Origin: Candidatus Pelagibacter sp.
GTDB lineage: Bacteria; Pseudomonadota; Alphaproteobacteria; Pelagibacterales; Pelagibacteraceae
Direction: 5' to 3'
Assembly (NCBI GenBank): GCA_028404615.1
Contig: JAOOBT010000005.1
Coordinates: 1 to 64,000, forward strand
DNA: 64,000 nucleotides
This document shows, one piece after another, positions 48,356-58,032 of this stretch (within the stretch, counting starts at the first letter, position 1; each line of letters begins with the position of its first letter). The notes beneath the pieces were generated by a model, which was not told where the DNA came from, made no database searches, and saw only the letters and a program-made list of their open reading frames with translations. A program made the translations under genes and the position numbers.

Positions 48356-48450
48356 GGTGAGATGGGTGAGTTGGTTTAAACCAGGAGTTTGCTAAACTTC
48401 CGTAGTATTTAACTATGCTACCGAGGGTTCGAATCCCTCTCTCACCGCCA
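48356..48450 (+). tRNA. tRNA-Ser (anticodon GCU)
   Basis: 95 bases with encoded CCA. The acceptor stem GGTGAGA pairs with TCTCACC before discriminator G and CCA. The anticodon arm is GGAGT-TTGCTAA-ACTTC with GCT at 48391-48393, which reads AGC/AGU codons. A long variable arm (GTAGTATTTAACTATGCTAC region) identifies a class II serine tRNA, and GGGTTCGAATCCC forms the T arm. It ends one base before the stop of slt on the other strand. Confidence 0.96.
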
Positions 48451-48451
48451 T

Positions 48452-50680
48452 TTAATTGAAGTAATTATCAATTGTCACAGGTTCTTTGCTTAAAATATAT
48501 TTGTAAACATTTATATTTTCTAATACTCGTTGAACGTAATTTCTAGTTTCTTCAAATCTGATTTGTTCTATCCAATTAATATATGATATTTGACCTTTAG
48601 ACGGATCACCATTTACTCTTCGCCAAATTTTTACTCTGTTAGGACCTGCATTATATGCTGCAATAGCAAATGGAAATACTCCGTTATAATCTTCTAGCAA
48701 TCCGTTAAAGTAATACGAGCCAAGTTTTATATTATATTCTGGGTCTTTAGTTAAACCACTAATGCTATAAGGTAACTTTGCTTGCTTAGCAGTAATTTTA
48801 GCAGTTGCTTTCATCAGTTGCATCATGCCTCTTGCGCCTGCCCAACTGTTAGCGCTTTTATCAAATTCACTTTCTTGTCTTATGATTGCTAAAACTATTT
48901 CTTGTTTAGGCATAGATTTGTTATTAATTATTTTTGGGGTATTAATTATTGGGTAATTATAAGTATTGTAAAATCTTTTTTCATAAGATGCTTTTTTTGA
49001 AATCTGTATAGCAAAATCATATCTTTCCAAACTTGTCGCTAATTCAGCCGCCAATACCTCACTACCTTTATCGATATTTAAATTAGCTAAATGTTTAAAA
49101 ATATCTTTACCTAATTGTGTTGCATTAAGCTCTTTTAATAAGATTAAATGTCTAATTAATTTATTTTTTTTAAATTCTTTTTCATAATCTTTATCGAAAA
49201 AACTTTGATCTTTTAGTTCGAAATTTCCTCCAGGATTAATTTTATTAAAAGCTAGCTGACCGTAATAAGTCATTGGAAATTGAGCAGCTTCTGTAAAATA
49301 TCTATCAGATAAATCATTTTCATTTAATTTTTCATAAGAAATTCCTAACCAATAGGCTCCTCTAGCTAAGCTGATTGGATATCCAACATTATTATAAAAA
49401 TTTTGGAAATGATTAATTGCATATTCTGGCGAATTTAGAAAAGTAAGTGCAATCCATCCAGATAACCATTCAGCCTCTGCAAATGAGGGGCCAGCTGATA
49501 ATGCATGTTCACTTGAAATTTTGTAAGCTGTTTTATATCTTTTTTTATAAATTAAACTTCTAACAACACTCTCTCTTTGATCCCACCATTTATCTGGTCT
49601 AACCATTTGTTTTTCAGTTTTAAGCGAATTTCTATATAAAATTTCTAAAGAGCCATCTAATCTGCCTCTACGATTTCTCCATCTTAATCTATCAAACTCT
49701 AAACCAGGATCTTCTTTCAAATATTGTGGAACTTTTGAGATAGCATTATCTACACCATAAGAATTACTCATCAAAATTTGACGAGCATTATACAAAGCTC
49801 TTTGGTCTTTAGGTAAATATTTTAACATTCTTTTTAGATCCCAGTATTTACGTTCCCAAGCTAAATAGTCAGCTCTTTTAATATGATCATCTGAATCAAT
49901 AAATTTTTTGAATTTAGCCCTATAATAACCTAAATCATTTTTTCTTATCGAGGCAGTTATCCAGCCATCTTTAATTAATTCGCGAACTTTATTAGTCTGA
50001 TTTTGTTCAAGATAAGCTTCGGCTAATTTTATCTTTCCTAGACCGCCTAGTGGTGGATACTTTTCAAACCAATTAATTATTGATGTTGGGGAATTATTCC
50101 TTAGATATATTTTTTCTTCTGCTAAATATCTAATTCTATTAATTCTTGGATAATCCTCATTTTGTTCAATAAATTTTTTGTACTCACTAAAAGAAGCACC
50201 ATTTCTAGTTGTTTTTAGATGCATCCATTGAATCAAATTTCTAAACTCTCGGTCTTTTACTTTTGCAGCACTTTTTAAAGCACTATTCCATTTTTTATCT
50301 TTAATAAATTGTATAGTTTCTTTAGCCCTTTCAAAATCTTTTTGATTTAAAATTGATGATTTTTCTGTTGTTACAGTTTTAGATTTATAAATTGATGGTT
50401 TTTTTTCAGGAAATACGAAAGAGTCTTTTTTACTAACCGATTGAACTTCTTTTTTAACATCTTTAACCTCTTTTTTAACTTTTACCTCTGTCTCTTTTTT
50501 TTCGTTAGTTAAAGGTTTTTTTTGAGGTAAATTACTTGAAAAATTTTCACCTCCATCTTTCTTAATTTTTTTAAATATTGATGGTTTTTCTTTAGGAAAG
50601 AGGAATTGTTCACCTGAATAACTATAACCAAACGATAAAATAAACACTATTAATACTAGACTAATTAATTTATTGGTCAT
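48452..50680 (-). CDS. slt: Soluble lytic murein transglycosylase
   Basis: Cleaves peptidoglycan with 1,6-anhydro formation, in the periplasm. It has 742 residues. A signal peptide (about 1-22) is followed by a Lys/Glu-rich linker carrying two similar boxes, FLFPKEKPSIFKK and FVFPEKKPSIYKS. A long alpha-superhelical domain (U/L type) comes next. The C-terminal SLT domain has IRQESEFDKSANSWAGARGMMQLM, with the catalytic Glu, and IAAYNAGPNRVKIWRR. It is divergent from dapA with only 31 bases between. Confidence 0.92.
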   Translation of the reverse strand: MTNKLISLVLIVFILSFGYSYSGEQFLFPKEKPSIFKKIKKDGGENFSSNLPQKKPLTNEKKETEVKVKKEVKDVKKEVQSVSKKDSFVFPEKKPSIYKSKTVTTEKSSILNQKDFERAKETIQFIKDKKWNSALKSAAKVKDREFRNLIQWMHLKTTRNGASFSEYKKFIEQNEDYPRINRIRYLAEEKIYLRNNSPTSIINWFEKYPPLGGLGKIKLAEAYLEQNQTNKVRELIKDGWITASIRKNDLGYYRAKFKKFIDSDDHIKRADYLAWERKYWDLKRMLKYLPKDQRALYNARQILMSNSYGVDNAISKVPQYLKEDPGLEFDRLRWRNRRGRLDGSLEILYRNSLKTEKQMVRPDKWWDQRESVVRSLIYKKRYKTAYKISSEHALSAGPSFAEAEWLSGWIALTFLNSPEYAINHFQNFYNNVGYPISLARGAYWLGISYEKLNENDLSDRYFTEAAQFPMTYYGQLAFNKINPGGNFELKDQSFFDKDYEKEFKKNKLIRHLILLKELNATQLGKDIFKHLANLNIDKGSEVLAAELATSLERYDFAIQISKKASYEKRFYNTYNYPIINTPKIINNKSMPKQEIVLAIIRQESEFDKSANSWAGARGMMQLMKATAKITAKQAKLPYSISGLTKDPEYNIKLGSYYFNGLLEDYNGVFPFAIAAYNAGPNRVKIWRRVNGDPSKGQISYINWIEQIRFEETRNYVQRVLENINVYKYILSKEPVTIDNYFN

Positions 50681-50711
50681 AAGTTAAGACTTATTTATCT
50701 TATTTTGTTTT

Positions 50712-51581
50712 ATGCTTAAAGGATCAATTGTAGCTTTAATTACCCCATTTGATAACGATAACCTGAGCGAGGAATGTTATACAAAATTAATCAATTATCA
50801 TTTAGAAAATGGTACAAATGGACTTGTACCAGGGGGTACTACTGGTGAGTCCCCAACATTATCTCATAACGAACATAGAAGGATAATTGAAATAGCTGTT
50901 AAGGAGTGCAAAGGAAAAATTCCTGTAATAGCTGGCACAGGGTCAAATTCAACTGAAGAAGCGGTAGAATTATCTAAATTTGCAGAAAAGGCAGGATCAG
51001 ATGCTTTGTTAGTTGTAACACCTTACTATAACAAACCAACTCAAGAAGGTTTGTATCAACATTATAAAAAAATTAATGATAGTGTTGGTATTCCTATTAT
51101 CATTTACAATATTCCATCAAGGTCAGTTATAGATATGAGCGTAGACACCATGGCTAAATTATATGAGCTTAAAAATATTAAAGGTGTAAAGGATGCCACT
51201 GGAGATCTCAATAGAGTCGATCTTCAATTAAAAACAATGGGAAAAGAATTCATTCAACTGACTGGTAATGATGATAACGCATTGGAATTTAATAAACGGG
51301 GTGGTGTAGGTGCTATTGGTGTAACAGCAAACATAGCTGCAAAGCTTTCTTCTGATTTTCAGAAAGCTTGTGTTAAAGATATTAAAAAAGCAACTGAATT
51401 AGATAAATTACTGCAACCTTTACACACATCGCTTTTTATTGAGAGCAATCCGTCACCAGTTAAGTATGCCGCATCTTTATTAAATATGTGCAAACCTAAT
51501 GTTAGATTACCATTGGTTGAAGTAAGAGAAGAAACAAAAAAAAAAATTTCTGAAGCGCTTAAAGTAGCTAAGTTACTTTAA
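50712..51581 (+). CDS. dapA: 4-hydroxy-tetrahydrodipicolinate synthase
   Basis: First committed step of lysine and diaminopimelate synthesis: condenses pyruvate with aspartate semialdehyde. It has 289 residues. [14 protein letters not shown], the [16 protein letters not shown] segment, YNIPSRS and Schiff-base Lys160 in GVKDATG are present. It heads a plus-strand run with smpB, folK, spoT, pyrE, pdxJ, acpS, lepB, rnc and recO, all touching or overlapping. Confidence 0.96.
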   Translation: MLKGSIVALITPFDNDNLSEECYTKLINYHLENGTNGLVPGGTTGESPTLSHNEHRRIIEIAVKECKGKIPVIAGTGSNSTEEAVELSKFAEKAGSDALLVVTPYYNKPTQEGLYQHYKKINDSVGIPIIIYNIPSRSVIDMSVDTMAKLYELKNIKGVKDATGDLNRVDLQLKTMGKEFIQLTGNDDNALEFNKRGGVGAIGVTANIAAKLSSDFQKACVKDIKKATELDKLLQPLHTSLFIESNPSPVKYAASLLNMCKPNVRLPLVEVREETKKKISEALKVAKLL

Positions 51582-52054
51582 TGAAACAAAAATTATTACC
51601 TGGTAAGAAAATTATTTGTCTTAATAGAAAAGCAAGTTTCAACTATTTTTTTATTGAATTACTGGAAGCTGGAATTGTTTTAAAAGGTTCTGAAGTAAAA
51701 TCTTTAAGAGACGGAAAAGGAAGTATAGCAGACTCCTATGCAGTAGATAATAATGGAGAAATATATCTAATAAATTCTCACATCCCCCTTTATCGGCAAT
51801 CTTCTTATAATAATCATAACCCAAAAGGAGATCGAAAATTATTGTTACATAAAAAAGAAATAAATAAACTTATAGGACGAATTAATCAGGAGGGATTAAC
51901 ATTAATTCCTACAAAATTATATTTTTCTAAAGGAAAAGTTAAAATTGAATTAGCGATAGCAAAAGGAAAAAAACTCTATGACAAAAGACAAGTAAAAAAA
52001 ACAAGGGATTGGAATAGAGAAAAAGCAAGACTATTAAGTAAAAATAATAAATGA
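51581..52054 (+). CDS. smpB: SsrA-binding protein (trans-translation)
   Basis: Delivers tmRNA to stalled ribosomes. It has 157 residues. [29 protein letters not shown] and the basic C-terminal tail [20 protein letters not shown] are diagnostic. One-base overlap with dapA, 4-base overlap with folK. dapA-smpB adjacency is common in alphaproteobacteria. Confidence 0.96.
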   Translation: MKQKLLPGKKIICLNRKASFNYFFIELLEAGIVLKGSEVKSLRDGKGSIADSYAVDNNGEIYLINSHIPLYRQSSYNNHNPKGDRKLLLHKKEINKLIGRINQEGLTLIPTKLYFSKGKVKIELAIAKGKKLYDKRQVKKTRDWNREKARLLSKNNK

Positions 52055-52566
52055 TACATATTAATATCGGTTCTAATCTAGATTCAAAATATGGAACAAG
52101 ATTTGATAATATTACAATAGCTGTTCAATTATTGGTTCAGTCTAATATCAAAATAAAAAAAATTTCAAATTTTTATGAAACGCCATCGTATCCAAATCAA
52201 AATTTTCCTAAATTTCTTAATATTGGTCTTTTAGTGAATTATGAGGATAGTTGTCTTAGTCTTTTAAATATAAACAAATTAATAGAAAAAAAACTGGGCA
52301 GATTTAAATCAAAAAAAAACGAACCTAGAGTAATTGATATTGATATAATCGATTTTAAAAAGATGAGAGAAAATAGAGGAGAACTAATAATACCTCATCC
52401 CAAATGCCATTTGAGAAATTTTGTCCTATACCCAATTTTACAAATAGATCCAAATTGGAAACACCCTATATTAAAGAAAAATGCACGATTTTTAATAAAC
52501 AAACTAAGCCAAAAATTTAGGATAGAGATTACAAGATTAAATAAAAATGTTAATATCAAACAATGA
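52051..52566 (+). CDS. folK: 2-amino-4-hydroxy-6-hydroxymethyldihydropteridine pyrophosphokinase
   Basis: Transfers pyrophosphate from ATP to the pterin in folate synthesis. It has 171 residues. [36 protein letters not shown], the Mg-binding [12 protein letters not shown] with two Asp, and [16 protein letters not shown] are the family motifs. It overlaps spoT by 4 bases. Confidence 0.92.
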   Translation: MIHINIGSNLDSKYGTRFDNITIAVQLLVQSNIKIKKISNFYETPSYPNQNFPKFLNIGLLVNYEDSCLSLLNINKLIEKKLGRFKSKKNEPRVIDIDIIDFKKMRENRGELIIPHPKCHLRNFVLYPILQIDPNWKHPILKKNARFLINKLSQKFRIEITRLNKNVNIKQ

Positions 52567-54311
52567 TTAACAATAATGAATTAATTGACAAAATCAAATC
52601 ATACAATAGATTTTTAAATTCAGACTCATTAAATAAAGCATATAATTTTGCACTTGAAGCTCATCAAAATCAAAAAAGAGAAGAGGGAGTGCCATACATA
52701 ATTCATCCTGTAGCAGTAGCAAAAATTCTAACTGAATTAAAATTAGACAGCGCTACTATTACCACAGGTTTATTACATGACACAATTGAAGATACAAATG
52801 TTACTTACGAAACAGTAAAAAAGGAATTTGGTGAAGAAGTTGCTAATTTAGTTGAGGGCGTAACTAAAATTTCCGCCTTAGAAGATAAAGCCTCTGAAGA
52901 TTCAAAAGCTGAAAATTTTAGAAAATTAATATTGGCTACATCTAAAGATATTCGTGTTTTACTAGTCAAGTTAGCCGATAGACTACATAATATGAGAACA
53001 ATTCAATTTGTAAAAGATAAAGACAAAATTATTAGAAAAGCTAAGGAGACTATGGAAATATATGCGCCCTTAGCAGATAGAATGGGTATGAATAGAATAC
53101 GAGATGAATTAGAAGATCTATCTTTTTCTGTATTAAATAAGCCAGCAAGAGATTTGATCTTAGAAAGGTTAAGATTTATAAAAAATAATACTGAAGATAC
53201 TTTTAAATCTATTTCTTTTGAATTAATTGAAATTTTAAAAAAAAATGGAATAACTGCAACAATTACAGGAAGAGAAAAAACTCCTTTTTCAATTTGGCGT
53301 AAAATTCAAAACAAAAAGATCTCTTTAGAGCAACTTACTGATATTATTGGTTTCAGAGTAATAGTAAGCAATGTTGAAGATTGTTACAAAACGCTTGGGA
53401 TTTTTCATAGTAGATTTTCAACTATTCCAGGTAAATTTAAAGACTATATTTCAACCCCAAAAATTAATAAATATAAATCTATACATACAGCTGTGATCGG
53501 ACCTAAAAAAAATAGAATTGAAATACAAATCAGAACACATGATATGCACGAATTTGCTCAAAGAGGTATTGCTTCTCATTGGAAATATAAATCCTCTGAA
53601 AAATTTTCTGAATTGTCATGGAAGGAATATGATTGGCTAAGAGATTTAGTTGAAATAATTGAAGCGGGTACGAGCCCAGAACATTATTATGAATTTACAA
53701 AATTACAAATGTTTCAGGAAAATGTTTTTTGTTTTACTCCAAAAGGAAGCGTAATAAAATTACCAAAAAAAGCAACACCAATAGATTTTGCTTATGCAGT
53801 ACACACAAAAATAGGTAATAGTGCAATAAGTTGCACTGTAAATGGGCGCCAAGCCACATTACAAACAATATTGAAAAATGGCGATTTAGTTAATATTGAA
53901 ACTTCTAAAAATGCATCGCCATCACTACACTGGCTGTCCTCATCAGCAACTGGTAAAGCTCGTTCTGCTATTCGTAAATACTGGCAAGATAAATCAACAG
54001 AGTATTCAAAAGTTACAGAAAAAAATTATTCAAGCACTCTAGAAGTAGATCTTCCACATAAACCTGGCGTTTTAGGTCATATCACTTCGCTTATAGGCCT
54101 TAATAAGGGTAATATTGTTAATTTAGAAATTATTAAAAGAAAAAAAGAGCATTTAACTTTTTCTTTTGATTTACAAATTAAAGATTTGAAAAATTTCACA
54201 AACTTGATAAGTCAAATAAAACAAAGTGATTTAAAATTTAAAATTATTCGACACAAACAGAAAAAAAATGCTTTCATTAGAAGAATCTTTGAAAATTTTA
54301 AAAGAAACTAA
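52563..54311 (+). CDS. spoT: Bifunctional (p)ppGpp synthetase/hydrolase, shortened
   Basis: RelA/SpoT-type enzyme of the stringent response. It has 582 residues against the usual 700-740. The HD hydrolase domain is complete (HPVAVAKIL, GLLHDTIEDT, KLADRLHNMRT). Synthetase motifs are TGREKTPFSIWRK, DIIGFRVIV, YKSIHTAVIG and AQRGIASHWKYK. The TGS domain starts at VFCFTPKGSVIKLPK. After GKARSAIRKYW the chain goes almost directly into the ACT domain, so the helical part and conserved-Cys/zinc-finger section look deleted. It overlaps pyrE by 44 bases. Confidence 0.94.
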   Translation: MINNNELIDKIKSYNRFLNSDSLNKAYNFALEAHQNQKREEGVPYIIHPVAVAKILTELKLDSATITTGLLHDTIEDTNVTYETVKKEFGEEVANLVEGVTKISALEDKASEDSKAENFRKLILATSKDIRVLLVKLADRLHNMRTIQFVKDKDKIIRKAKETMEIYAPLADRMGMNRIRDELEDLSFSVLNKPARDLILERLRFIKNNTEDTFKSISFELIEILKKNGITATITGREKTPFSIWRKIQNKKISLEQLTDIIGFRVIVSNVEDCYKTLGIFHSRFSTIPGKFKDYISTPKINKYKSIHTAVIGPKKNRIEIQIRTHDMHEFAQRGIASHWKYKSSEKFSELSWKEYDWLRDLVEIIEAGTSPEHYYEFTKLQMFQENVFCFTPKGSVIKLPKKATPIDFAYAVHTKIGNSAISCTVNGRQATLQTILKNGDLVNIETSKNASPSLHWLSSSATGKARSAIRKYWQDKSTEYSKVTEKNYSSTLEVDLPHKPGVLGHITSLIGLNKGNIVNLEIIKRKKEHLTFSFDLQIKDLKNFTNLISQIKQSDLKFKIIRHKQKKNAFIRRIFENFKRN

Positions 54312-54849
54312 TGCTTTAATTGAGGGGCATTTTATTCTTTCTTCAGGATTGCATAGTTCGAAGTATGTTCAATGCGCTCAACTTATGAGCAGGCCTGAAC
54401 ATGCAGTAAAAATCTGTGAGTCTTTAGCGAACAAAATAAAGAATGAATTTAAGGATTTTAATTTAATTTTATCTCCCGCAATGGGCGGCATAGTAGTGGG
54501 ATATGAATTAGGAAAAATGCTCAATAAAAAAACAATTTTTTCAGAAAGAGTCAATGGTGATTTTAAATTAAGAAGAGATTTTAGGATAAAAGAAAATGAC
54601 AGGGTTTTAATTGTGGAAGATGTAATCACCACTGGTAAATCAAGTATAGAATGTTCTGAGCTAGTGAAAGTAAATAAAGCAAAGGTGATTGGATATGCTT
54701 GCATTATAGACAGATCAAACGGTATGTCTAAAATTAAAGATAAGATCGTTTCTCAAGTACAATTAGATATACCAACTTATAAAAAAGATAATTTACCCAA
54801 GGAATTGATATCTATTAAACCGATAAAACCTGGAAGTCGAAACCTTTAA
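54268..54849 (+). CDS. pyrE: Orotate phosphoribosyltransferase
   Basis: Makes orotidine-5'-phosphate from orotate and PRPP. It has 193 residues. ALIEGHFILSSGLHSSKYVQCA at the N-terminus and the PRPP loop RVLIVEDVITTGKSSIE are clear. The start 44 bases inside spoT is required because the next Met would remove the conserved N-terminal substrate loop. Confidence 0.94.
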   Translation: MLSLEESLKILKETNALIEGHFILSSGLHSSKYVQCAQLMSRPEHAVKICESLANKIKNEFKDFNLILSPAMGGIVVGYELGKMLNKKTIFSERVNGDFKLRRDFRIKENDRVLIVEDVITTGKSSIECSELVKVNKAKVIGYACIIDRSNGMSKIKDKIVSQVQLDIPTYKKDNLPKELISIKPIKPGSRNL

Positions 54850-55574
54850 TGAAGAAAATCAGACTTGGTGTAAATATTGATCATGTAGCTACTGTCAGAA
54901 ATGCAAGAGGAGAAAACTACCCAAGTCCATTAAGAGCATCTCTTTTAGCAGAAAAATGTGGAGCTGATTCTGTTACTATTCACTTACGGGAGGATCGAAG
55001 ACATATCAATGAATTAGATCTTAAAAAAATAATAAAAAAACTCAAAATACCATTGAATCTCGAAATCGCAGCCACCCAGGAAATGTTAAATATTGCTTCT
55101 AAAAGTAAACCTCCATTCGTTTGTATAGTTCCAGAAAAAAGAAAAGAGATAACAACAGAAGGAGGCCTGAATTTAAATTATAATAAAACTTTTTTAAAAA
55201 AATTGATTAATAAACTTAAAAATAAAAATATCAGGGTAAGTCTGTTTATTGAACCAAGTATTAAAGATATAAACCAAGCAAGAAATTTAAAAGTAGATTG
55301 TGTAGAAATTCATACTGGTAAACTATGTAATCTAATTAATAAAAAAAAAAATTATAAAAAAGAAATTGATAAAATTAAAAAAGCTGTAAAAAAAGGCAAT
55401 GAATTAGGTTTAGAGGTTCACGCAGGGCATGGTCTAACATTTAATTCAGCAAAAATCCTATCAAAAATTCATGGAATAATTGAATTTAATATTGGCCATT
55501 TTTTAATTGGTGAGTCTATTTTTGTAGGACTTCCAAAAACAATTAATTTATTTAAAAAAATTTTAAAAAGATGA
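54849..55574 (+). CDS. pdxJ: Pyridoxine 5'-phosphate synthase
   Basis: Last ring-closing step of DXP-dependent vitamin B6 synthesis. It has 241 residues. RLGVNIDHVATVRNARGENYP, VTIHLREDRRHI, CIVPEKRKEITTEGGLNL, HTGKLC and HAGHGLTF are textbook PdxJ motifs. It is one base from pyrE and overlaps acpS by 4 bases. Confidence 0.96.
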   Translation: MKKIRLGVNIDHVATVRNARGENYPSPLRASLLAEKCGADSVTIHLREDRRHINELDLKKIIKKLKIPLNLEIAATQEMLNIASKSKPPFVCIVPEKRKEITTEGGLNLNYNKTFLKKLINKLKNKNIRVSLFIEPSIKDINQARNLKVDCVEIHTGKLCNLINKKKNYKKEIDKIKKAVKKGNELGLEVHAGHGLTFNSAKILSKIHGIIEFNIGHFLIGESIFVGLPKTINLFKKILKR

Positions 55575-55954
55575 ATATTTTTGGCATCGGAACCGACATA
55601 ATTCAGGTTGATAGAATAAAAAAAAATCTAAAAAAAAAATTTTTTATTAATAGAATTTTTAATAAAAAAGAAATTGCAAAATGTAAAAGAATTTCAAATT
55701 CATCAAATTGTTTTGCTAAAAGATTTGCAGCGAAAGAAGCGTTCTCTAAAGCTCTAGGAACAGGTATTTCGAAAGGAATAAACTTCAATGAAATAATAAT
55801 TCTTAATAAAAAATCTGGAAAACCTTATATAAGTTTAATCGGTCACACTAAAAAAATATTTAAAAACAAAGTTAAAAATAAAAAAACAAAAATAGCACTT
55901 TCAGTATCCGATGAAAAAAAATATGCAGTTGCTTTTGTAACAATATCTATATGA
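55571..55954 (+). CDS. acpS: Holo-[acyl-carrier-protein] synthase
   Basis: Transfers 4'-phosphopantetheine from coenzyme A to acyl carrier protein. It has 127 residues. IGTDIIQVDRIKK with the Mg-binding Asp and FAKRFAAKEAFSKALGTGIS with the catalytic Glu/Lys are present. The conserved pdxJ-acpS-lepB-rnc order supports the call. Confidence 0.94.
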   Translation: MNIFGIGTDIIQVDRIKKNLKKKFFINRIFNKKEIAKCKRISNSSNCFAKRFAAKEAFSKALGTGISKGINFNEIIILNKKSGKPYISLIGHTKKIFKNKVKNKKTKIALSVSDEKKYAVAFVTISI

Positions 55955-56691
55955 AGAAAAAAAATATAATATATATCGTATACGACAATATTAAAACATT
56001 ATTGGCTGCTTTATTTATAGCTATTTTGATTAGATCACTTTTATTTCAGCCATTTTATATACCTTCATCTTCAATGGAACCCACTTTATTAGTTGGTGAT
56101 CGTATATTTGTTTCAAAATATACTTATGGCTATAGCAAACATTCCTTCCCTTTTAGCCCAAATGTTTCAAGTAAACGTTTCTTTTCCAAAGATCCAGAAA
56201 GAGGGGATCTAGTTGTTTTTAAAACACCAGCTGATAATAGAACAGATTACATTAAAAGATTAGTAGGTTTACCGGGAGATACAATTCAATTTATTAACGG
56301 AGAGCTAATAATTAATGGTAAAAAAGTAATAAGAAAACAGATCGAAAAAAAAATTAATGTGAGATGTGGAAATTTTTTTTTAGAAACTAAAACTTATATT
56401 GAAACTTTGCCAAATGGTAAACAACATTTAGTATCTTATAAAAGTCGAGGAAGTTTGCAGAATTCTCAAAAATTTAAAGTACCTAAAGGCTATTATTTTT
56501 TATTAGGTGATAATCGTGATTGCTCCAAAGATAGTAGATATCTTAATAGCGTTGGTTATGTTCAAAATTTAAATTTAGTAGGGGAGGCTAAAATAATTTT
56601 TTTCTCTAATGATACAAATATAAGTAGTTTATTGAAATTTTGGAATTTAAATAATTCATTCAGGATAGAAAGATTATTCAAAAAATTGTAA
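55951..56691 (+). CDS. lepB: Signal peptidase I
   Basis: Removes signal peptides at the outer face of the inner membrane. It has 246 residues. One N-terminal transmembrane helix (about 15-32) precedes PSSSMEPTL with nucleophile Ser41 and DYIKRLVGLPGD with general-base Lys102. GYYFLLGDNRDCSKDSR is box E. Overlaps acpS by 4 bases and rnc by one. Confidence 0.95.
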   Translation: MKKKNIIYIVYDNIKTLLAALFIAILIRSLLFQPFYIPSSSMEPTLLVGDRIFVSKYTYGYSKHSFPFSPNVSSKRFFSKDPERGDLVVFKTPADNRTDYIKRLVGLPGDTIQFINGELIINGKKVIRKQIEKKINVRCGNFFLETKTYIETLPNGKQHLVSYKSRGSLQNSQKFKVPKGYYFLLGDNRDCSKDSRYLNSVGYVQNLNLVGEAKIIFFSNDTNISSLLKFWNLNNSFRIERLFKKL

Positions 56692-57356
56692 TGGAAAAAA
56701 ATTTTAAAGATTTTGAAAAAATCATTAAATACACTTTTAAAAAAACATCTTTAATTGAAAAATCATTAACACATAAAAGTTTTAATAATGAAATTAATAA
56801 TGAAAAATTGGAATTTTTAGGTGATAGAGTTTTAGGTTTAGTTATTTCTGAAAAATTACTAGAAAAATATCCACATGAAAAAGAAGGAATTATTGATAAA
56901 AAATTTGCTAATTTGGTTAATAAAAAAACATGTTGCTCAATAGCAAAAAAAATAAATTTGAAAAAGTTCATATTTTTAGGTGCTTCACATAAAAAAATGG
57001 AAAGATCTACAGACAAAATCATTAGTGATTGTTTAGAAGCTATAGTTGGCGCTATATATCTAGATGGGGGTCTTAAAGCAGCTGAAAAATTCATACTTAA
57101 TTTCTGGGATGAATATTTATTAAAATCTTCTGTTACATTAATTGACTCTAAAACAAAACTTCAAGAATTTAGTTTAAAAAAATTTAAAGAACTTCCTAAA
57201 TATATCTTTTTTAAGAAAATGGGACCTCAACATAAACCGTTATTTAAAACGGAAGTACAAATACCGAATTCTAAAAAGATATCCGGTGAGGGTTCCTCTA
57301 AAAAAAAAGCCCAACAAAATGCTGCAGCAAAACTTCTTAAGATTTTAAACATATGA
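56691..57356 (+). CDS. rnc: Ribonuclease III
   Basis: Double-stranded RNA endonuclease for rRNA and mRNA processing. It has 221 residues. NEKLEFLGDRVLGLVI is the catalytic signature and DCLEAIVGAIYLDGG holds the second metal-binding Asp/Glu. The C-terminal dsRNA-binding domain ends SGEGSSKKKAQQNAAAKLL. It overlaps recO by 4 bases; era, often between rnc and recO, is missing. Confidence 0.95.
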   Translation: MEKNFKDFEKIIKYTFKKTSLIEKSLTHKSFNNEINNEKLEFLGDRVLGLVISEKLLEKYPHEKEGIIDKKFANLVNKKTCCSIAKKINLKKFIFLGASHKKMERSTDKIISDCLEAIVGAIYLDGGLKAAEKFILNFWDEYLLKSSVTLIDSKTKLQEFSLKKFKELPKYIFFKKMGPQHKPLFKTEVQIPNSKKISGEGSSKKKAQQNAAAKLLKILNI

Positions 57357-58030
57357 TTTGGGAAGATGAATGTTATTTGTTGTCAAAAAGAAAATTTCGA
57401 GAGAATGCGATAATAATAAATATTTTCACTCAGAAAAAAGGAAAAATTGAGGGAATAGTTTATGGTGGTACTTCAAGAAAAATAAGAAATCACTTACAAA
57501 TATCTAACAAATTATTTGTTTCATATACTTCTAAAAACGAGAACAGGATAGGTTATTTTAAAACAGAATTAATAAAACCTATATCTCCTTTATATTTTAG
57601 TGACAAAGAAAGAACATCAGCTTTAACTTCAATTTGTTCATTATTAAATATCTTATTACCTGAGTCTCAACCAAACAAAATAATTTACTTCACTTTTGAG
57701 AAATTATTAAACTCAATAAATATAGAAAACTGGATTTTTTTATATATATTTTTTGAAATAAACCTAATTAAAGAATTGGGATATGATACAAATTTGAAAA
57801 ACTTTAAAGATCAAACTTCTGGCAAAGAATTAATTAATATCAAGATTGATGGAAACTTTTATGAGGTACCTGAATATTTAATAACAGGGAAAATACCTGA
57901 AAATTTTAATAATACCCTTATTCGAAAATCTCTTTATTTCACGAGACAGATAATGGTGAATAAGTTTTTTGTTACAAATAATCTTTTGTTTCCAAAGTCT
58001 AGAGTTATTTTAGAAAATTATTTTAATTGA
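57353..58030 (+). CDS. recO: DNA repair protein RecO
   Basis: RecFOR-pathway mediator that loads RecA on SSB-coated DNA. It has 225 residues. An N-terminal OB fold starts with the family-like WEDECYLLSKRKFRENAIIINIFTQ split across strands; KKGKIEGIVYGGTSRK follows. The rest is a divergent helical domain. No Cys4 zinc motif is seen, as in some alphaproteobacterial RecO. Position after rnc supports the call. It is 2 bases from the convergent hemB. Confidence 0.85.
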   Translation: MIWEDECYLLSKRKFRENAIIINIFTQKKGKIEGIVYGGTSRKIRNHLQISNKLFVSYTSKNENRIGYFKTELIKPISPLYFSDKERTSALTSICSLLNILLPESQPNKIIYFTFEKLLNSINIENWIFLYIFFEINLIKELGYDTNLKNFKDQTSGKELINIKIDGNFYEVPEYLITGKIPENFNNTLIRKSLYFTRQIMVNKFFVTNNLLFPKSRVILENYFN

Positions 58031-58032
58031 GT

